Of a DNA stretch of 64,000 bases, positions 7,490 through 15,106 are shown one piece after another. A program made the position numbers and the translations under genes. Under the pieces are notes generated by a model, which searched no databases, was not told the origin of the DNA, and saw only the letters and a program-made list of their open reading frames with translations. The stretch comes from Pelagicoccus sp. GTDB taxonomy: Bacteria; Verrucomicrobiota; Verrucomicrobiia; Opitutales; Opitutaceae. Each line of letters begins with the position of its first letter. The first letter of the stretch is position 1. Where the stretch lies: positions 1 through 64,000 of the forward strand of contig JANQRJ010000068.1 of NCBI GenBank assembly GCA_028284635.1. The letters run 5' to 3'.

Positions 7490-8656
7490 ATGCGCCGGAG
7501 GCGCTTAGTCCTCCTCGGAGCCACAGGCTCCATCGGAGAAAGCACGCTCAAGGTCCTGCGAGCCCATTCGGACCGTCTCGAATTGGTTGGCATCGCCGCC
7601 AAAAGCAATTTCGAGAAGCTGGCCGCCATCGCCCGCGAATTTTCCGTCCCGCACATCGGGCTCTTCGATCCCGAAGCGCACGACAGGGCTCGAGACTCGG
7701 GGATTTTCGGACCCGAGACCATCCTGCACAGAGGCATCGAAGGACTGCAGGAGATGGCCGCCCTGCCCGACTGCGACACCGTACTCGTAGCCGTCGTCGG
7801 TACCCATGGACTGTTGCCCGCCCTGGAAGCCCTCGAGCGCGGCAAGACTCTAGCCGTCGCCTCGAAGGAAATCCTAGTGCTCGCTGGAAAATTCATCATG
7901 GAAGCCGCCCGCAGGTCCGGCGCTAGCATCCTGCCCGTCGACTCCGAGCACAACGCCATCTTCCAATGCCTGGAGGCCTGCGAGCCCAGCCATATCGACA
8001 AGCTCATCCTCACCGCTTCAGGAGGTAGCTTTCGCGATTTGCCGCTCGAACGCTTCGCCGACGTCACAGTCGAACAGGCTCTCAATCATCCGAACTGGGA
8101 TATGGGGCCGAAAGTCACCATCGATGCTGCTACCATGGCCAACAAAGGGCTCGAGATGATTGAAGCCCGCTGGCTCTTCGGCGTACAGCCCAGCCAGGTC
8201 CAGGCCGTCATCCACCCACAGAGCATCGCGCACTCCATGGTGCAATTCGTCGACGGCTCGATTCTCGCCCAGCTAGCCCCGCCAGATATGACCTTCGCTA
8301 TCCAGCACTGCCTGCTCCACCCCGAACGCGCGCCTGGCGCCAGCGAGGCTCTCGACTTCTCTCAAGCCATGCAGCTCGACTTTCGCTCTCCCGACCTCGA
8401 GCGCTACCCCTGTCTCGTCCTGGCCCGGCAAGCCATGGAGGCCAGCGGCATGGCGCCCGGCATCTTCAATGCGGCCAACGAGATCGCCGTCGAGGCCTTC
8501 GTCGCCCGGAAAATCAAGTTTGTCGAAATCGCCACCGTCATTGAAAAAACGCTCCAGTCTGTCGACTATACCGAACCGGAATCGCTCGAAGCGGTCCTGG
8601 GCTACGACCAACTAGCCCGCGACAAAGCCGCAGCAGTTGTAAGAGAGGGCTTTTAG
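7490..8656 (+). CDS. dxr: 1-deoxy-D-xylulose 5-phosphate reductoisomerase
   Basis: A 388-residue enzyme of the MEP isoprenoid pathway that turns DXP into 2-C-methylerythritol 4-phosphate with NADPH. It shows the NADPH loop LLGATGSIGEST (residues about 7-18), the metal and substrate segment VDSEHNAIFQCLE, SGGSFRDLP, and HPNWDMGPKVTIDAATMANK. The internal ATG at 7490 gives a family-standard N-terminus; the longer frame reads into the A/T-rich repeat. Together with ispG in the same run it shows that the organism uses the MEP route. Confidence 0.96.
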   Translation: MRRRRLVLLGATGSIGESTLKVLRAHSDRLELVGIAAKSNFEKLAAIAREFSVPHIGLFDPEAHDRARDSGIFGPETILHRGIEGLQEMAALPDCDTVLVAVVGTHGLLPALEALERGKTLAVASKEILVLAGKFIMEAARRSGASILPVDSEHNAIFQCLEACEPSHIDKLILTASGGSFRDLPLERFADVTVEQALNHPNWDMGPKVTIDAATMANKGLEMIEARWLFGVQPSQVQAVIHPQSIAHSMVQFVDGSILAQLAPPDMTFAIQHCLLHPERAPGASEALDFSQAMQLDFRSPDLERYPCLVLARQAMEASGMAPGIFNAANEIAVEAFVARKIKFVEIATVIEKTLQSVDYTEPESLEAVLGYDQLARDKAAAVVREGF

Positions 8657-8738
8657 GCCGTAGGTTTTTTAGATTAAACCTTCAGCCCTCAGCCTATAGC
8701 CTAACCCCCTACAGCCTAAAACAACCTTTCTTTCCAAA

Positions 8739-10208
8739 ATGAACGTCTCATCGCTTTTCAGCAGCTCCTGGGGAATCCTTATGGTCGTCCTCTTCTTTGG
8801 AGGCTCCATCTTCGTGCACGAGCTGGGCCACTTCCTTGCCGCCAAGTGGCGCGGCCTGCACATCGAACGCTTCTCCATCGGATTCGGCCCGAAGATCATA
8901 GGCTGGCGACGCGGCGGCGTAGAATACCGTTTGTCCTGGCTGCCCCTCGGCGGCTACGTGGCTCTCCCCCAACTCGCCGACATGCGGGGCGTCGAGGGCG
9001 GTTCCTCAATCGATCACAAGGCCCTGCCGCCGATCAGCTACGCCGACAAAGTCATCGTCGCCGTAGCCGGGGCCGTCTTCAACATCATCTTCGCGGCCAT
9101 CCTCGCCAGCATCCTCTTCTACACCGGGCGCCCGTCTAGCGCCGAGCAAGCCTCCACGGAAATCGGGCATCTCAGCGAGACCCTGGTCAATGTAGACGGC
9201 GACACGGTGCCCGCTCCGGCCCGAGCAGCCGGCCTGCAAGTCGGCGATATCATCAAGAGCATCGACGGTCGCCCGATCCGCAGCTGGGCCAACATCCACG
9301 AAGCCATCGCCCTGAGCTACGGCAAAAACGAACTCGGCGAGCGAGCCATCGATTTCACCATCGAACGCGACAGCGAGATCCTCCACTTCGAAGTCAATCC
9401 CATCCTCTCCAAACGAAACGAGATACGCCAAGTCGGGATCGCTCCAGGCTACAAGACCTACATTCGCGGAGTGTATCCAAATTCTCCTGTCGACAAGGCA
9501 GGCATAAAACCAGGAGACGCCCTGCTCGCCATCGACAGCACCCCAATCCGCAGCCCCGCCACCTATGCGAAAAGCATCGAACACAAGGTCGGCCAAGCCA
9601 TCACCCTCATCCTCGAACGCGACGGCGAACCCTACGAAGCCGTCATCACCCCGGTAGAGAAAGTCATCAGCAAAGACGGCGAAACCAGGGCCATGACCGG
9701 CATCTACCGCCTCGTCTCGGCACCGGATCTGATCCACCAGACCCCTTGGGAACAGCTCAAGGAAATCTTCGCCATGACCCTGCGAACCCTGCGCTCGCTC
9801 ACCCACGCCAACTCGGACATCGGAATCAAGCAAATGAGCGGCCCGGTCGACATCGCCAACATCCTCTACGAACTCGCCCGCTACGATATGCTCACCACGC
9901 TGTGGTTCGTGACCATCATCAACGTGAGCCTAGCAGTCTTCAACCTCTTGCCCATCCCAGTGCTCGACGGCGGCCACATCGCCTTCGCCACCATCGCCAA
10001 GCTGCGCGGCAAGCCGCTCAACCCCAACTTCATCGCCTCCACCCAAGGCAGCTTCATGATCCTGCTCTTCGGGCTGATGATATACATCACCTACCACAAT
10101 ATCTCCCGCATAGCCCGCGACCGCGCCGAGCGAAAGGAATTCGAGGAGAACGCCGTCTCCATCACCTTCGAGGATCCCGTGCCGACCGAAGACTCCACCG
10201 TCGAATGA
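8739..10208 (+). CDS. rseP: Site-2 intramembrane metalloprotease, RseP family
   Basis: A 489-residue membrane zinc protease of the S2P family, which cleaves transmembrane segments such as anti-sigma factors or signal peptides. The zinc motif HELGHFLAAK lies in the first helix (about residues 27-36) and the third ligand region NLLPIPVLDGGH lies in the C-terminal membrane part. Two PDZ-like domains fill the periplasmic middle, with GLQVGDIIKSIDGRPIRSW and GIKPGDALLAIDSTPIRS. The stop overlaps the ispG start (ATGA). The spacer before it (8657-8738) contains reiterated CCTACAGCCTAAA-type words. Confidence 0.95.
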   Translation: MNVSSLFSSSWGILMVVLFFGGSIFVHELGHFLAAKWRGLHIERFSIGFGPKIIGWRRGGVEYRLSWLPLGGYVALPQLADMRGVEGGSSIDHKALPPISYADKVIVAVAGAVFNIIFAAILASILFYTGRPSSAEQASTEIGHLSETLVNVDGDTVPAPARAAGLQVGDIIKSIDGRPIRSWANIHEAIALSYGKNELGERAIDFTIERDSEILHFEVNPILSKRNEIRQVGIAPGYKTYIRGVYPNSPVDKAGIKPGDALLAIDSTPIRSPATYAKSIEHKVGQAITLILERDGEPYEAVITPVEKVISKDGETRAMTGIYRLVSAPDLIHQTPWEQLKEIFAMTLRTLRSLTHANSDIGIKQMSGPVDIANILYELARYDMLTTLWFVTIINVSLAVFNLLPIPVLDGGHIAFATIAKLRGKPLNPNFIASTQGSFMILLFGLMIYITYHNISRIARDRAERKEFEENAVSITFEDPVPTEDSTVE

Positions 10209-12265
10209 GCGCCTACTGCCTCTCTCGCTTCGCCACCCATCGACGCAAAAGCCGAGAAGTATCCGTCGGCCCAGTACGCATCGGAGGAGACAATCCGATC
10301 CGCGTTCAGTCGATGACGACGACGCTCACCCAGAACGTCGAGGAAACCGTCAAGCAATCCATCGCCCTCGCCGAGGTCGGCTGCGAAGTCGTACGGGTCA
10401 CCGCTCCCAACAAGGCGGCCGCCCGGGCCCTCAAAGATATTCGCGCCAGATTCGACGCCGCCGGATTCGGCCACATACCCCTCGTCGCCGACATCCACTT
10501 CCTGCCCACCGCCGCCATGGAGGCTGTCGAACACGTGGAAAAAGTCCGCGTCAACCCTGGCAACTACGCCGACAACAAGAAGTTCGCCGTGCTCGAGTAT
10601 ACGGATGCTGAATACGAAGCCGAGCTTCAACGCCTCTACGAATCCTTCTCTCCGCTCGTCAAGCGAGCCAAAGAGCTCGGTCGCTGCTTGCGCATCGGCA
10701 CCAACCACGGCTCCCTCTCCGACCGCATCATGAACCGCTACGGCGACACGCCTCTCGGCATGGTCGAGTCCGCCCTCGAGTTCCTGCGCATCGCCGAGTC
10801 CCACGGCTTCTACGAGATGGTCCTCTCCATGAAGGCTTCCAATCCCAAGGTCATGATCGCAGCCTATCGCCTGCTCGTCGAACGCATGGACCAGGAGAAA
10901 ATGGCCTACCCGCTTCACCTCGGCGTGACCGAGGCCGGCGACGGCGAAGACGGCCGCATCAAAAGCGCCATCGGCATCGGCAGTCTGCTCATGGATGGCC
11001 TGGGCGACACGATCCGCGTCTCTCTGACCGAAGACCCAGTCTACGAAATCCCCGTCGCCCAAGCGCTCGCCGAAAAAGTCATGAAAAACTGGGTACAGGA
11101 CGCTTCCGTCCAGCCCGCTCGCGACGATATCGACCCGTATCAATTCAACCGGCGACCCATATCCTCCGTTCAGCTCGGCCCGTTCACCAAGCTCGCTTCC
11201 GACGAACCGCCCACCGTCATCACCCCCGTCCAGCATCCCATAGAGGACTTCGTGACCATCGCGGCCGAAGCGAAAATCGTCCGCCCCAGACTCGGCGACG
11301 CCAAGCTCGAAGGCCTGCTTGTCAAGGCTGACCGTATCCAGGATTTGGAACACCTTTCCGCTCTCTGCGCAGGCATTTCCGGAGCGGCGGAGTTCATCGC
11401 CGTCGAACTCAACCCGGAGATGCCGCTCGACGAAGTTTCGCTCGCCCTGCCTCACCACCCCCTTCCCCTCGCCCTGGTACGCGATTTCGAGGACGGCGAC
11501 TACAACGACTACAAGCAGTTCGTCCACCTCTGCGCCCAGTTCAAGATCCGCCCCGTCATCGGCCTCACTCCCAACGCCGCTGACGGCATCCTGGCCGAAC
11601 CGAGCGAGCACAGCATCGTCACCCTGAGTCGAACGTGCCACGCGGAGCCACCAGAACACCGTATCGGCCACTACCGCCAGCTCGCCCACCGCCTCAAACG
11701 CTGGAAGAACGCATCCCCAATCTGGATACGGAATTTGAGCGAAGCGAAAACCCTGCGTAGTCCCGCAAAGCGGGACGAAGCACGGGCCAACTTCCTAGAC
11801 AAGTTGCTCGACGCCAGCATCCTCACCGGCAGCCTGCTCTGCGACGGCATCGGCGACATGGTGAGCATCGAATCCGAGACGGATCTCGCCCGCTCGACCC
11901 GCCTCGCCTACAACGTGCTGCAAGGAGCCGGCTCGCGCATCACCAAGACCGAGTTCGTCGCCTGCCCCAGTTGCGGCCGCACCCTCTTCGACCTGCAAAG
12001 TACCACCCAGCGAATCCGCGAAAAGACCGGCCACCTCAAAGGCGTGAAGATCGCCATCATGGGCTGCATCGTCAACGGCCCCGGAGAGATGGCCGACGCC
12101 GACTTCGGCTATGTCGGCGGCGCCCCTGGCAAGATCAACCTCTACGTCGGTAAGGAATGCGTGCAGTACAACATTCCCCAAGCCGAAGCCGACCAGCGCC
12201 TCATCGACCTAATCCGCGAACACGGCAAGTGGATCGACCCAAAGCCAACCCCCATCGAGGCATAG
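10205..12265 (+). CDS. ispG: 4-hydroxy-3-methylbut-2-enyl diphosphate synthase (three-domain type)
   Basis: A 686-residue [4Fe-4S] enzyme that reductively opens MEcPP to HMBPP, the penultimate MEP-pathway step. The N-terminal TIM barrel starts with VGPVRIGGDNPIRVQSMTTT and includes VRVTAPNK and LVADIHFLP. The C-terminal cluster domain supplies the cysteines in FVACPSCGRT and MGCIVNGPGE. Between them lies a long insert (roughly residues 300-560), so this is the long plant/Chlamydia-like form rather than the compact E. coli form of about 370 residues. A palindromic repeat is embedded in the insert (11749-11787). Translation is probably coupled to rseP through the ATGA overlap. Confidence 0.95.
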   Translation: MSAYCLSRFATHRRKSREVSVGPVRIGGDNPIRVQSMTTTLTQNVEETVKQSIALAEVGCEVVRVTAPNKAAARALKDIRARFDAAGFGHIPLVADIHFLPTAAMEAVEHVEKVRVNPGNYADNKKFAVLEYTDAEYEAELQRLYESFSPLVKRAKELGRCLRIGTNHGSLSDRIMNRYGDTPLGMVESALEFLRIAESHGFYEMVLSMKASNPKVMIAAYRLLVERMDQEKMAYPLHLGVTEAGDGEDGRIKSAIGIGSLLMDGLGDTIRVSLTEDPVYEIPVAQALAEKVMKNWVQDASVQPARDDIDPYQFNRRPISSVQLGPFTKLASDEPPTVITPVQHPIEDFVTIAAEAKIVRPRLGDAKLEGLLVKADRIQDLEHLSALCAGISGAAEFIAVELNPEMPLDEVSLALPHHPLPLALVRDFEDGDYNDYKQFVHLCAQFKIRPVIGLTPNAADGILAEPSEHSIVTLSRTCHAEPPEHRIGHYRQLAHRLKRWKNASPIWIRNLSEAKTLRSPAKRDEARANFLDKLLDASILTGSLLCDGIGDMVSIESETDLARSTRLAYNVLQGAGSRITKTEFVACPSCGRTLFDLQSTTQRIREKTGHLKGVKIAIMGCIVNGPGEMADADFGYVGGAPGKINLYVGKECVQYNIPQAEADQRLIDLIREHGKWIDPKPTPIEA
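11749..11787 (+). repeat. Coding-embedded palindromic repeat in ispG
   Basis: AACCCTGCGTAG, a TCCCGC-AAA-GCGGGA hairpin and CGAAGCACGGGC, translated as TLRSPAKRDEARA inside the variable insert of IspG. The same flanking words occur on the minus strand in sucB (38551-38583), read in the same frame, and degenerately upstream of rlmN (44949-44981). Confidence 0.65.
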
Positions 12266-12282
12266 GAGACGAGCATCTCGTC

Positions 12283-12376
12283 ATCCACTTCCTCATCCTC
12301 ATCCTCATCTACTTCTACTTCTACTTCTACTTCCGAAAAAAAGAAGAAGATGAAGAAGTAGAAGCAGAAGAAGATC
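12283..12376. repeat. CTACTTC/GAAGTAG low-complexity palindrome
   Basis: Downstream of ispG, repeated CATCCTCATC and TCTACTTC words are followed after CCGAAAAAAAG by their complements (GAAGAAGATGAAGAAGTAG, GAAGCAGAAGAAGAT). It forms a long imperfect hairpin and may end the ispG transcript. A short GACGAG-CAT-CTCGTC hairpin (12268-12282) sits just before it. A related palindrome lies inside sucB at 38769-38846. Confidence 0.55.
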
Positions 12377-12423
12377 ATAGCGACGATGGCCTTCTATTCC
12401 GCCCGGCTCTCCCCACTACCTCC

Positions 12424-12612
12424 TCAAAACGCACGCCCGCTGCGGCGAAAGAGCTTGGGGCTAAGACCGGTCGCTTTCTTGAAACGGTTGGAGAAGTGAA
12501 AGGCATCGCAATAGGCCAGATCGATGGCGATGCGTTCGATCGTCTTGTCGGTAGTGAGTAGAAGCGCCTTCGCCTCGGCGATCTCGCGGGCGAAGCAGGG
12601 AATGATCTGCTA
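12424..12612 (-). pseudogene. Remnant of an AraC-family regulator (C-terminal HTH only)
   Basis: The minus strand encodes about 60 residues matching the end of an AraC/XylS DNA-binding domain: EIAEAKALLLTTDKTIERIA, then LAYCDAFHFSNRFKKATGLS and PKLFRR, ending at TGA 12424-12426. The hallmark FSNRFKKATGLSP is intact, but an in-frame TAG lies immediately upstream of the conserved region and no start or sensor domain is present. It appears to be the 3' stub of a regulator, possibly one that once controlled the adjacent carbohydrate locus. The open frame annotated by simple ORF finding here is a different, meaningless frame. Confidence 0.75.
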
Positions 12613-12647
12613 AGGCCACACAAGCCAAGTTCCTCTCCCCTGCCGAT

Positions 12648-12732
12648 AAAGGTGGAACGGCTTCTCCGAAGACGTTCTCTTCGTCAAACCAAACGGCAAT
12701 GAAAACGGCTTCAGAGAAGCCGTTCCACCTTT
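12648..12732. terminator. 19-bp inverted repeat with arms AAAGGTGGAACGGCTTCTC
   Basis: Perfect arms at 12648-12666 and 12714-12732 enclose a 47-base loop that itself contains GAAAACGGCTTC-type words. It follows the 3' end of the minus-strand glycosidase-like gene (stop at 12748), so it probably ends the long minus-strand carbohydrate operon. No other gene is visible between 12613 and 12747. Confidence 0.55.
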
Positions 12733-12747
12733 GGTCTGCGACCAGGC

Positions 12748-13839
12748 CTACCGCAAATCAGCATGACGGCCGAAGAGCCGTTCCTGGCCGTAGGCTCCCG
12801 TGTTATAGTAGATTGCCAAACGCTTGCCCTCGCCATCTATCAGCGCGTGGTGTCGCCAAAGATTGTGGCCTTCTCCTTCCGCGAGCGCCTCTGGCTCGAG
12901 CTCGTCTACGCTTTTGATCGGCTTTTCCCGCACCGTCCAGCCCGACACAGGCCAGGCCTCCGGAGTGTAAGCCCATCCGGTTTGAGCAGGCGCAGGCTCG
13001 CGCATGTGCTCCGACTCCTCTATGGAGACTGGCGGCGTGGGGCTGCCTCCAAGCGTCGCCCACCAGCCGCCATCCTCGGCCGGCAGTAGATGCAGCCCGC
13101 CGATCCAGCCGTAAGCGCGATGCCCTTCCGAACCTACCGGGCGGATCGCCGGACCGAGTTTCCTGGCAACCGTATCGCCGGGTTTCATCACCGCCGCGCA
13201 GCTCGACGAACCGTAGGGCGAATGCGGCTGCTCGGCCTGGGGCTTGGCAGGGAAAGCCATGTAGAAGAAAAGAATCTCACCACGGTCCTCGAACCAGAAC
13301 GCGGTAGGCGTATCAGCGTGTCGGCCGTCGGGCTCGGAAATATCGCCGCGCTCGATGACCGGCTGTTCCTGAACCGTCCAGGGGCCGGCCAAAGAGGGAG
13401 ACCGAGCGACATGTATGACCTTCATCTTGTCCTGAAAGGTCGAGCTGATCAGCCAGTACTGGCCATCGATTCTCACCGGACGATTCGGATGATTGGCATC
13501 GGTAAGTATCCAAGGCTTGTGGGTCCCCCAGTCCGTATTGAAAGCCTCCGGATTCGCATAGGCTACCGCTCCGACCTTTTCCCAGCTCGAAGGGATCGAT
13601 TCGCCCTCGGAAGTGGCAATCGCTTGACCAATCGCGTTCTCCTCTTCGCCGCCCACGCGACGCTGGGCGAAATAGAACATGCGGTAGCGACCGATCTCCT
13701 CGTCCCAAACGATACAAGGGTCGCCCAAGACATGGCAGTCGAACGCGCCAGGATCGCCACGCTCCAGAACCAGACCCAAGCGCTGCAAAGCGGGAGGGGG
13801 AGTTTTGATTGCACGGTTGTTTGATGGTTTAACACTCAT
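12748..13839 (-). CDS. Glycoside hydrolase-like five-bladed beta-propeller protein (GH43/GH32/GH130-like)
   Basis: A 363-residue protein without a signal peptide. Repeated blade motifs suggest the five-bladed propeller of GH clans F/J or GH130: DPCIVWDEEIGRYRMFYF, DGQYWLISSTF, ARSPSLAGPWTV, FWFEDRGEILFFYMA and LWRHHALIDGEGKRLAIYYN. Aspartates and glutamates at blade starts (GDPCIVWD, GTHKPWI, EPDGRHADTP) are possible catalytic residues, but I cannot assign the exact family or substrate. It is the last gene of a minus-strand run from the DHDPS-like gene. A cytoplasmic enzyme acting on imported oligosaccharides is plausible. Confidence 0.65.
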   Translation of the reverse strand: MSVKPSNNRAIKTPPPALQRLGLVLERGDPGAFDCHVLGDPCIVWDEEIGRYRMFYFAQRRVGGEEENAIGQAIATSEGESIPSSWEKVGAVAYANPEAFNTDWGTHKPWILTDANHPNRPVRIDGQYWLISSTFQDKMKVIHVARSPSLAGPWTVQEQPVIERGDISEPDGRHADTPTAFWFEDRGEILFFYMAFPAKPQAEQPHSPYGSSSCAAVMKPGDTVARKLGPAIRPVGSEGHRAYGWIGGLHLLPAEDGGWWATLGGSPTPPVSIEESEHMREPAPAQTGWAYTPEAWPVSGWTVREKPIKSVDELEPEALAEGEGHNLWRHHALIDGEGKRLAIYYNTGAYGQERLFGRHADLR

Positions 13840-13973
13840 ACTAGAAAATTTATATATTCTTTTTTTCGTTCACATAGCTCCAATAGAGCATGACCGAACT
13901 CTTGCCCTTCGCAGTGTCGTCGCGACCGATACAAACTCGAATGAGATTCGGCAAGTCCGGAAATCCAGCGATC

Positions 13974-15068
13974 CTAGAGGGATTCCTTTTCCTCTTGGAA
14001 AGAGCCCGTTTTTATCTTTTCGACTCCGTCGTCCGTCTTCAGAATCTTCATCGTTCCGACACTGCGAAACCCCGCTTCAAGCGTCTCGGGAGTCATCGAC
14101 ACGCTTAGCGATATACCGTCAACGACGTTAGGCGTAACGTCGATTTCCTTCAATTCGAGTTCAATGGAGCGCTCCGTGACCTTGCCCACGAGATAATTCA
14201 CGGTAGGATTCCAGCCAAACAAACTACCGTGAGCGATCTGCTGAACCGAGTCTCTCTCCGTGCATGTTATAGCGTGTACTTCTCCGCATAGATAGAGATC
14301 CACGCCACGCGACGAAAGAGTCTTCCAAAGCTGGGAGTCTCGACCTTTCTCCAGCATGATTCCACCGGAATTGAGTTGAGCCACCGGACCTAATATGGGG
14401 GCATGTCCCATCACAACTATATGGTTGGCGTCCTCGTGACTGGCAAGGAGCTCATCAAGCCATTTCAGCTGTTCTCCCGATACGTCAGCCACCATCTCTC
14501 CCATATGCCCTTCGCCTGGCTCGAAGACGTTTAGCGAGACGAACAAGGTCCCCTTGTGAAAGACGGAAAAGGCGGTGCCCTTCATATGCTCAGGACCGTT
14601 GAGCGGCATCTGCAAATGCTTCACGAATTCCCGCTCGAATATCGGCACCAGCTCAGCCTTTTCATCCGGCCATGGATCGTCGCCGATTTCGTGATCTCCG
14701 ATCGCGACGTAGTACTTCAATCCATTGGCTTCCATGCGAGCCTTCCAAGCGGGATAGAAGATCTCAGCTTTTTCCACAATGGCCTCGGCCGTAGGCTCCA
14801 TGAGGGTCGGCCAACGACCATTCACAATATCTCCCGCCACGAGCACGAAGTCGGGATTCTCCGCCTTTACCGCCTGGAGAAAATAGGTCAGCGCGTCTTC
14901 GAAGCCTTCCTGCGGATAGAGGGTGTCTCGATTGAGAAAGTCTGGCACGGATACAAAAGTCCATTCCTTGCTTTCCTCTTCAACATCGTTGCCGAAGAGC
15001 GAAGCAAACGGACTCGCGTGAAGCCCAATTCCAATCGAGACAAGAATTATTTTCAATCCACTATTCAT
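13974..15068 (-). CDS. Exported calcineurin-like metallophosphoesterase
   Basis: A 364-residue protein with an N-terminal export signal (LKIILVSIGIGLHASPFASL). Metallophosphoesterase motifs follow in order: SVPDFLNRDTLY, FVLVAGDIVNGRW, YYVAIGDHEIGDDP, HIVVMGHAPI, and LCGEVHAIT where a GHxH motif is more usual. These are the ligands of a dinuclear metal centre. The likely role is hydrolysis of a phosphoester in the periplasm or outside the cell. It follows the PhoD-like gene by 38 bases on the same strand, so two phosphoesterases are co-expressed within the carbohydrate locus. The 134-base gap to the next gene down has an AT-rich stretch that could hold an extra promoter. Confidence 0.85.
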   Translation of the reverse strand: MNSGLKIILVSIGIGLHASPFASLFGNDVEEESKEWTFVSVPDFLNRDTLYPQEGFEDALTYFLQAVKAENPDFVLVAGDIVNGRWPTLMEPTAEAIVEKAEIFYPAWKARMEANGLKYYVAIGDHEIGDDPWPDEKAELVPIFEREFVKHLQMPLNGPEHMKGTAFSVFHKGTLFVSLNVFEPGEGHMGEMVADVSGEQLKWLDELLASHEDANHIVVMGHAPILGPVAQLNSGGIMLEKGRDSQLWKTLSSRGVDLYLCGEVHAITCTERDSVQQIAHGSLFGWNPTVNYLVGKVTERSIELELKEIDVTPNVVDGISLSVSMTPETLEAGFRSVGTMKILKTDDGVEKIKTGSFQEEKESL

Positions 15069-15106
15069 GATACATTATTGTTTCAAATCACTTGAAAACG
15101 GCACGA

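Noticed and set aside
9746..10204. Open frame upstream of the ispG start
   Set aside because: It is an Arg/His/Pro-rich out-of-frame reading of rseP; the IspG family starts at the ATG overlapping the rseP stop (10205).
12375..12623. Minus-strand 82-residue ORF
   Set aside because: It lies in the wrong frame over the AraC remnant; another frame holds the recognisable HTH sequence.
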